A stretch of DNA of 38,842 bases, from assembly GCA_949296525.1 (NCBI GenBank), contig CASFOP010000005.1, positions 77,519-116,360 of the forward strand, read 5' to 3'. Each line of letters opens with the position of its first letter. The stretch's first letter is position 1. Shown here in pieces: positions 34,380-38,842 of the stretch. Source of the stretch: an uncultured bacterium. GTDB lineage: Bacteria; Elusimicrobiota; Elusimicrobia; Elusimicrobiales; Elusimicrobiaceae. The position numbers and the translations under genes are program-made. The notes beneath the pieces are model-generated. The model saw only the letters and a program-made list of their open reading frames with translations. It did not search any database and had not been told where the DNA came from.

Positions 34380-34978
34380 AAAATCCCTTCAAACGTGTTA
34401 CAGAGCAGGGTTCCCTGTTTATTGCGGGCTACGCATTCAAACTGCCCGGGTTTTTCCGCATGCCGTGCATAATAAAAATACAAAACGGCATCGGCTGCCT
34501 GTGGGCAGGAGTTGCTTCCGCTGGCGTTTTCCCCGGGGCAATAGCTGACCTTCATATATCCCTGGGCAACCCGGTTGGCACCGCCGGTATTATCCAACAG
34601 CCAGTCCGTCCCGCATAACGTTTCATTGGGGACACTGGTATCAAGGCGCGCATGGCAATCCGCCGGAATTTGCACATCCAGCTGCCCCATATCAAATGCA
34701 TATTGGCCGTTGGCCATATAATAGACTTCCTGTGCGTTGATTAATGCGCGCACGGTAGGCATAAAGCTCATAAAGCGGCTTTTTAATACGGTCGTTTGAT
34801 ACTGAGGCAATGCCACCGCGGCCAATATGCCGATAATCAGCACCACCACCAAAAGTTCAATGAGCGTAAAGCCGGCCCGTTTTATGGCCGGCGGACGAAA
34901 GTAAAAACTGTCCGAAATGGCTGTACGGATAAACCCGCCTAAAACGCCTTTGGGGAGGTTTTTATTTCTCAGATACAT
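34376..34978 (-). CDS. Type IV pilin-like protein with long leader
   Basis: The 200-aa product has the cleavage site [11 protein letters not shown] with Glu+5, the helix [19 protein letters not shown] and a variable domain with cysteines (CHARLD, LCGTDW, SYCPGEN, SCPQAAD, ECVARNK, LLCNTF). The domain [16 protein letters not shown] and YCPGENASGSNSC closely match the sister gene at 26690 ([26 protein letters not shown]), so the two are recent duplicates. No start codon lies close to the cleavage site. ATG 34978, at the edge of the palindrome, gives a 36-residue leader aligned in frame with the sisters. Its stop overlaps the holA stop. Confidence 0.85.
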   Translation of the reverse strand: MYLRNKNLPKGVLGGFIRTAISDSFYFRPPAIKRAGFTLIELLVVVLIIGILAAVALPQYQTTVLKSRFMSFMPTVRALINAQEVYYMANGQYAFDMGQLDVQIPADCHARLDTSVPNETLCGTDWLLDNTGGANRVAQGYMKVSYCPGENASGSNSCPQAADAVLYFYYARHAEKPGQFECVARNKQGTLLCNTFEGIF

Positions 34979-35050
34979 TTTTTGATAAATTTTGCCCATA
35001 TGCAAAATTTATCAAAAAAAAAAAACAATGCAAGGCCTTTTAAAAATCCC
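34927..35050 (-). repeat. Dispersed pilin-leader element, copy 4
   Basis: The palindrome arms are 34978-34995 and 35002-35019 (18 bp, centre CCATAT on plus). On the minus strand a T12 run (A at 35014-35025) is preceded by AAAAGGCCTTGCATTG. The second hairpin is less regular than in copy 3. Confidence 0.87.
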
Positions 35051-35063
35051 TGCCCAACAAAAA

Positions 35064-35087
35064 GCGCAGAGGCCTGGGCCCCTGCGC
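35064..35087 (-). terminator. Terminator of the outer-membrane barrel gene
   Basis: GCGCAG and CTGCGC, with GG/CC inside, form a stem. On the minus strand TTTTT follows at 4 nt. Confidence 0.7.
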
Positions 35088-35109
35088 ATTCTCCCCAGAT
35101 TTTCCCCCG

Positions 35110-35560
35110 TCAAAACCGGTAATCTGCCCGGAGTGAAAGCGAAATATAATTCAGTTCCGGATAAACCACCATATGATGACCAACGGCATTAGTTTTGCTT
35201 TTATGGAATTTATTGTAATTATATCGCGCTTCCAATGCCAAAGCCCATTTCTCATTCAGAATACGCTCCACCCCCAAACCGAAATGCCCGGCAAAACCCG
35301 TATAATGAAAATGTTCTTCAGGATACATATCTATGCTGGACATAATATGGTTCAGTCCGGCCGCCAGCGGGATATATATTTTGTATTTTTGGGATGGATT
35401 TAAAAATATACGCGCTAAAAACAGAAAGTTTAATACGGTTGTATCCACATCCATTTCCCAGCCGCTGGCAATGTCATGGTCAAAATACTCACTGCCAAAA
35501 GACAAACCGGCCGCAAGCCAGTCCGCCAAAAAATAAACCCCCTGCAGGTCAAACCCCAGA
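35110..35560 (-). CDS. Outer-membrane beta-barrel protein, C-terminal fragment cut at the contig junction
   Basis: About 148 residues of a barrel protein remain. The sequence shows alternating hydrophobic/polar strands (GVYFLADWLAAGLSFGSEYF, KYKIYIPLAAGLNHIM, HYTGFAGHFGLGVERIL, KWALALEARYNYNKF) and ends in YRF with a C-terminal phenylalanine, the BAM-recognised signal for outer-membrane proteins. An open frame continues upstream to 36117, but beyond about 35560 its residues (SILSRF...) are the antisense of another gene with different codon use, so that extension is not real. The signal peptide and N-terminal strands are missing. Ligand or function unknown. Confidence 0.75.
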
Positions 35561-35562
35561 AC
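35540..35562. other. Abrupt junction between two genomes (probable assembly chimera)
   Basis: To the left, a barrel gene on the minus strand is open through this point. To the right, a MoxR-type ATPase is open on the plus strand, beginning in mid-protein (NLLRIENTPDGP). Arginine codons switch from CGC-type to AGG. No repeat, integrase gene or tRNA marks the site. Confidence 0.75.
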
Positions 35563-36360
35563 CTGCTCAGAATCGAGAACACCCCCGACGGGCCGGTCTT
35601 CGTCACGCCCAGAGGGTGGGAGGACCTCTCCATGGTGCTGAGGGAGCACGAGCGTCTTGGCCTGGACACGGATGTCGACCTCATATCCCAGTACGTCAGG
35701 TACCCCGAGATCGCCGCTGAGTTCAAGCACTACATGAACTTCCACAGGAAGTACTCCGAGGACCACGACGTGGATGCGATCCTCGAAGGAAGGACGAGGG
35801 ACGTCTCGAAGGTCGCCGAGGCAGGCGCCGAGGAGAAGATCTCCCTGGTGTCTGTCATCATCGGCAGGCTCAACGCCGAGGCGGAGGAGGGCATGGACCT
35901 CCTGGATCTCGGCAGAAGGCTGGACGGCGTGCCGTCCGACGGCCTGGAGGCCGTCAGGAACGACCTCAGGAGGATTCTGGACGGGAACCAGACATCGGAC
36001 GCCAGGCGCACTGCGGCGTACTGCCTGTCCGCCCTCAGCGACACCGACGACGCCGATGCCGCCAGGGAAGGGTGCTCCAGGGCGCTGGAGGATGTCAGGA
36101 GGAGGTTCGACTCCCATCTGGAGAACGCCATGTCGTTCATGATCTCCGCCTTCGGACAGGGCCAGGAGCCCGTGTCCCTGCTGGCTGGGCTCATCGGATG
36201 CTACAGCGTCGTGATGTTCTCCGAAACGGACGGCCCGCTGTACAGGTACAACGAGGAACTGCTCACGTCCGGGCGCGACAGGCGCCTGGTCGAGATGACG
36301 GAGGGGCTGCGATGGCGAACAAGATCGACTTCGAGCCCTGCGCAGGCGGCTGCCGCATGA
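35560..36360 (+). CDS. MoxR-type AAA+ ATPase, C-terminal fragment
   Basis: About 266 residues remain, starting in the ATPase lid region NLLRIENTPDGPVFVTPRGW (first 20), continuing with EDLSMVLREHERLGLDTDVDLISQYVRYPE. These match the C-terminal part of MoxR ATPases that act as chaperones for VWA-domain partners. Walker A and B motifs would lie upstream and are absent, so the gene is cut at the junction. Arginine is nearly always AGG, unlike the first 35.5 kb. The last 16 codons overlap the next gene (49 nt). Confidence 0.72.
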   Translation, partial: NLLRIENTPDGPVFVTPRGWEDLSMVLREHERLGLDTDVDLISQYVRYPEIAAEFKHYMNFHRKYSEDHDVDAILEGRTRDVSKVAEAGAEEKISLVSVIIGRLNAEAEEGMDLLDLGRRLDGVPSDGLEAVRNDLRRILDGNQTSDARRTAAYCLSALSDTDDADAAREGCSRALEDVRRRFDSHLENAMSFMISAFGQGQEPVSLLAGLIGCYSVVMFSETDGPLYRYNEELLTSGRDRRLVEMTEGLRWRTRSTSSPAQAAAA

Positions 36361-36983
36361 CCAGGCTGGTATCCACGGACCGCGACATCGTCGTCCCCGA
36401 CACCATCGACGGAACCCCCGTGGTCGCCATCGGACCGTACTTCCTCACCGGCTCGCCCGCATCTGACGGCAGGACCGTCACCGTCCCGGGATCGGTGAAG
36501 GATGTCGACAGTGACGCCTTCGGCGGCATCATCGGCATCAGGGAGATAACCTACGGCGGGAGCATGGAGGAGTTCTGCTCCTTCGGGCTCGACGCGGAGT
36601 ACGACGTGGACGTCACCACCTCCGACGGGCACACGTTCTCCTTCCTGTCCGGCTACCCTATGAGGGTCCCGGCTTTCGACGAGGCCCTGCTCGCCATGTC
36701 TTTCAAGATGACCCAAGAGATCGCGGTGAAGAGGCTGAGGGACCCGATTCTGCTGACGCCGAACTGCAAGGATCGCTACCGCAGATACCTCTCCGGCAGA
36801 ATCATGCCCCGTGCGGAGCAGGCCGTCACCTCCGGGGACACCGGTAGGCTGAAAGAGCTCATCTCCACCGGAATGTTCGACGACGCCTCGATCAGGGAGC
36901 TCATGGAGAGGTCGTTGCGCTCCGGAAAGACGGCGGTCACTAGCATGCTGATGTCCGAACTGTTCTCTAGAAAAAAGGAGTGA
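36312..36983 (+). CDS. Leucine-rich-repeat (BspA/LRR_5-like) protein
   Basis: The 223-aa protein has N-terminal sequence reminiscent of BspA-type repeats: DIVVPDTIDGTPVVAIGPYF, followed by VTVPGSVKDVDSDAFGGI and IREITYGG. The second half (from about residue 120) is helical: FDEALLAMSFKMTQEIAVKR and RYLSGRIMPRAEQAVTSGDT. GGAGGGG lies 7-8 nt before the ATG at 36312. No signal peptide is present, so it is probably cytoplasmic, perhaps a partner of the ATPase, whose end it overlaps. Function not known. Codons match the archaeal-like part of the contig. Confidence 0.6.
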   Translation: MANKIDFEPCAGGCRMTRLVSTDRDIVVPDTIDGTPVVAIGPYFLTGSPASDGRTVTVPGSVKDVDSDAFGGIIGIREITYGGSMEEFCSFGLDAEYDVDVTTSDGHTFSFLSGYPMRVPAFDEALLAMSFKMTQEIAVKRLRDPILLTPNCKDRYRRYLSGRIMPRAEQAVTSGDTGRLKELISTGMFDDASIRELMERSLRSGKTAVTSMLMSELFSRKKE

Positions 36984-36986
36984 GAA

Positions 36987-37004
36987 GGGAGGCCGGAGCC
37001 TCCC
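36987..37004. terminator. Terminator between convergent LRR and hydrolase genes
   Basis: GGGAGGC, loop CGGA, GCCTCCC, followed by GGTTTT. Lies 3 nt after the LRR gene stop. Confidence 0.65.
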
Positions 37005-37015
37005 GGTTTTACCTC

Positions 37016-38365
37016 TCAGACGGAAAGGACGAATCCCACCAGGTCGTCGATGACCGACGGGTTCACCGTCATCTGAGACATGTAGTAGTCGGCGCCGTCG
37101 CCGTCGTACTGTCCGGGGATGCAGAACAGGTGGTTCAGGCCCATGTACAACTGACCCTGCACGTTGTCCTTCCCGTCGAGGATGTCCATCCAGGCGCCGT
37201 AGTCCTTCTCGTATGAGACCTGCCAGTCGGACATGCCCTGAAGGAACAGCATCGGGACGTCGAGGTTCAGCGCGATATCGGGGATGTCGTAGTCCTCGAT
37301 GGACTTCAGGTAGTACGCGGACATCCCGAACACAGTGGTGGTCAGAAGCTGCTCCTCTGTCATGGAGTCCAGCGTGCCGGCGAGGGCGAGCTGCTGCTCC
37401 ACGTACTGGATGTTCTGCTCCTTCAGCTCCCCTTCGGGCATCGTGTCAATGAGCAGCATGTTCTGGTCGTAGGAGATCTCCGCCAGGCTCCTGGGGCTTC
37501 CGGCCATGGAGACCATGCCGTCGTAGAGGCCGTCGGACTCCTGGACGATGGCGGAGGCCATCATGCCTCCGAGGCTGTGGCCGATGACCACGACCTTCCC
37601 GTATCCCATGCCCTTCAGGAGGGCCGCCGCGGAGACGGCGTCGTCCACGGTCTCGTACCCTATGTCGAGGGTGTTCCCGAGAGCCACAGAGTCCCACGGA
37701 TAGGCGTAGGTCCTGTCGTCGTACCTGAGGACGTCCACGCCCTGCTGGGCGAGTCCCCAGGCGATCTGCTGGAATATCCTGTTCTCGCCGAAGGCGCAGT
37801 CCATGCCGTTGGGTCCGGAACCGGATACGAGCACGGCGGCGACGGTGTGGTCGGATGTCTCGGAGGATGCGATCACCCCGTCCAGCTTCTTCATGCCGTC
37901 GGCGCCCACCTGCACGGGGGTCTCGACGATCCCCTCCGGGAGGGGGTTGGAGTCGGGGAGCTCGCGGGGCGTGATGTAGAACGCATCGACACCTCCCTCA
38001 CCGGAATGGGTCCAGACGAGGGCTCCGGAGTAGGCGTAAGCCATCTCGGTGCACGAGATGCCGGCTTCGGGGGAGTAGGTCTCGCCCGTGGACACGTAGG
38101 GTCCGTACTGCACCTCGTTGGTGTATTCGAACGTCTGGAGCAGCAGTCCGAAGTACTCGGCTCCGCCCAGGGGGTCGTACATCTCTCTGGCCTCGGGCGA
38201 GAGCAGGTCGTACGCAGCCTCGGGGTCACCGCCCAGGAGCGCCTCGGCGAAGGGGCGGGAATCGCCGGCGTCCTCGTCGACGGCGGTATACTGCCAGGAC
38301 GCCAGGAGGCAGATGACAATCACAACCGCGGAAACAGCTATGATCTTGACGTTATTCTTCTGCAT
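37016..38365 (-). CDS. Membrane-anchored alpha/beta hydrolase with N-terminal DUF3887-like domain
   Basis: The 449-aa protein has one N-terminal hydrophobic anchor (IIAVSAVVIVICLLASWQY). A roughly 110-residue domain follows (FAEALLGGDPEAAYDLLSPE and EYFGLLLQTFEY), similar to small accessory domains before secreted hydrolases. The hydrolase core has VLVSGSGPNGMDC near residue 180 and the nucleophile elbow VIGHSLGGMMAS with Ser near 264. A probable acid lies in MLFLQGMSDWQVSYEKD near 377, and the catalytic His in GLNHLFCIPG near 418. Esterase or peptidase activity at the outside of the cell is inferred. AGG/CTC-rich codons and acidic composition fit a gut methanogenic archaeon, but other hosts cannot be excluded. 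Confidence 0.78.
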   Translation of the reverse strand: MQKNNVKIIAVSAVVIVICLLASWQYTAVDEDAGDSRPFAEALLGGDPEAAYDLLSPEAREMYDPLGGAEYFGLLLQTFEYTNEVQYGPYVSTGETYSPEAGISCTEMAYAYSGALVWTHSGEGGVDAFYITPRELPDSNPLPEGIVETPVQVGADGMKKLDGVIASSETSDHTVAAVLVSGSGPNGMDCAFGENRIFQQIAWGLAQQGVDVLRYDDRTYAYPWDSVALGNTLDIGYETVDDAVSAAALLKGMGYGKVVVIGHSLGGMMASAIVQESDGLYDGMVSMAGSPRSLAEISYDQNMLLIDTMPEGELKEQNIQYVEQQLALAGTLDSMTEEQLLTTTVFGMSAYYLKSIEDYDIPDIALNLDVPMLFLQGMSDWQVSYEKDYGAWMDILDGKDNVQGQLYMGLNHLFCIPGQYDGDGADYYMSQMTVNPSVIDDLVGFVLSV

Positions 38366-38424
38366 GAGTTGAAAATAGAAAAATTGGGTTAAAATGTTTG
38401 GAAAGAAAGGGCAAGTTGCCCAGT

Positions 38425-38842
38425 TTATAATAGCGTTTTAGTCTCGTCTTCTTTGGCACTATCGTTTTCATTTCCTGAGTCAGGAGTTGTAGTACCTCCG
38501 GATCCTGAGTCAGCAGTATACGTAATCTTGATTGTCTTACCGTTCATCTCGGATGTGACATCAAAATCACCGTTGATTGGTGTTGAGTCTATAGCAGCAG
38601 TAGCAGATCCACCGGTTGCAAACAGCTTGATGTTATGCTTACCCAATGTCAACACCACACTCGTTTCTTTGCGTTCTACTCCATCGATGTCTATCTTCAC
38701 GTTTTCATGACCTTCAATCTTCAGAGTGACCGTCGTCATTCCATAGTAGATTGCCTTGAAGTCGTCCGATCCGATAGTTGCAGAATCCGTGAGGGCTGTT
38801 CCCGCCAGAGTGGCAGCGTTATTCCACTTTGATACAGTCTTG
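38425..38842 (-). CDS. C-terminal end of an Ig-like surface protein (5' end beyond window)
   Basis: The frame is open to the window edge, giving about 138 residues. The N-terminal part contains WNNAATLAGTALTDSATIGS. A beta-rich module follows (VTLKIEGHENVKIDIDGVER, VVLTLGKHNIKLFATGG, GKTIKITYTADSG). It ends in a Gly/Thr/Ser and acidic tail (GSGGTTTPDSGNENDS), a common layout of repetitive extracellular proteins. No membrane anchor or sorting motif is visible at the end. It is more AT-rich than the neighbouring hydrolase. An internal ATG at 38739 could be mistaken for the start, but the frame and composition continue through it. Confidence 0.55.
   Translation of the reverse strand, partial: KTVSKWNNAATLAGTALTDSATIGSDDFKAIYYGMTTVTLKIEGHENVKIDIDGVERKETSVVLTLGKHNIKLFATGGSATAAIDSTPINGDFDVTSEMNGKTIKITYTADSGSGGTTTPDSGNENDSAKEDETKTLL

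Noticed and set aside
35561..36117. Apparent N-terminal extension of the barrel protein on the minus strand
   Set aside because: The residues are antisense to the MoxR fragment, low in hydrophobic strands and rich in Gly/Val/Pro/Arg, and they begin exactly at the genome junction.
37577..38392. 271-codon frame antisense to the hydrolase
   Set aside because: Composition (Gly/Val/His) is that of a shadow frame; the hydrolase has a clear catalytic motif and anchor.
1..38842. CRISPR arrays, tRNA or rRNA genes, prophage or transposase genes
   Set aside because: None was seen; no regularly spaced repeats, cloverleaf sequences, or transposase motifs stood out on reading.

Overview
The window reads as a contig from a gut-type member of the phylum Elusimicrobiota, joined near 35.55 kb to a piece of a second genome that looks archaeal. 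The bacterial part (1 to about 35,550) is GC-rich with CGC-type arginine codons. It encodes a Gram-negative envelope (a KdsC-like phosphatase, an LptE-like lipoprotein, an outer-membrane barrel) and carries several type IV pilin-like genes with the [18 protein letters not shown] start. Stand-alone pilin genes scattered among housekeeping genes are what I would expect of Elusimicrobium relatives; this assignment is inference and was not tested by a search.

Layout. 1-2881 (minus): an operon for an acyl-CoA dehydrogenase and an electron-transfer flavoprotein whose alpha subunit carries two 4Fe-4S clusters, resembling flavin-bifurcating complexes. 3018-9234 (plus): cdsA-dxr-rseP-ispG, then a 260-bp spacer with a predicted folded RNA, then proS. 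9312-9990: a pilin gene broken by an in-frame TAG, with its repeat leader. 10087-13888 (plus): the macromolecular-synthesis operon rpsU-dnaG-rpoD. 13931-16303 (minus): a secreted metzincin-like protease and a channel-like membrane protein. 16356-18443: recG. 18494-22232 (minus): kdsC-tmk-holB-metG. 22306-22683: an ankyrin protein. 22987-26626 (plus): clpC-recA. 26690-30262: two pilins, a XerC/D recombinase and a polytopic membrane protein. 30263-34379 (plus): leuS-lptE-holA, in the order also known from Proteobacteria. 34376-35560: a pilin and a truncated outer-membrane barrel.

The most unusual feature is a dispersed element of about 125 bp upstream of three pilin genes (9.9, 27.3 and 35.0 kb), with a decayed copy at 22.8 kb. 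Each copy has a palindrome (TTGATAAATTTTGC, a 6-nt variable centre, GCAAAATTTATCAA). On the pilin side lies a second hairpin region. On the far side of the three intact copies lies a T-run of 9, 12 or 14. Two other minus-strand genes, a fourth pilin and the polytopic membrane protein, also have a T12 run abutting GATA. This suggests a dispersed, possibly phase-variable surface-gene regulon. Several plus- and minus-strand genes also have an extended -10 box 6 to 8 nt before the start codon, which predicts leaderless mRNAs.

From about 35,560 arginine is mostly AGG, and the genes change to a MoxR-type ATPase fragment, a leucine-rich-repeat-like protein, an alpha/beta hydrolase with an N-terminal anchor and the end of an Ig-like surface protein. 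Both genes at the junction are cut, so a chimeric assembly is the simplest reading.
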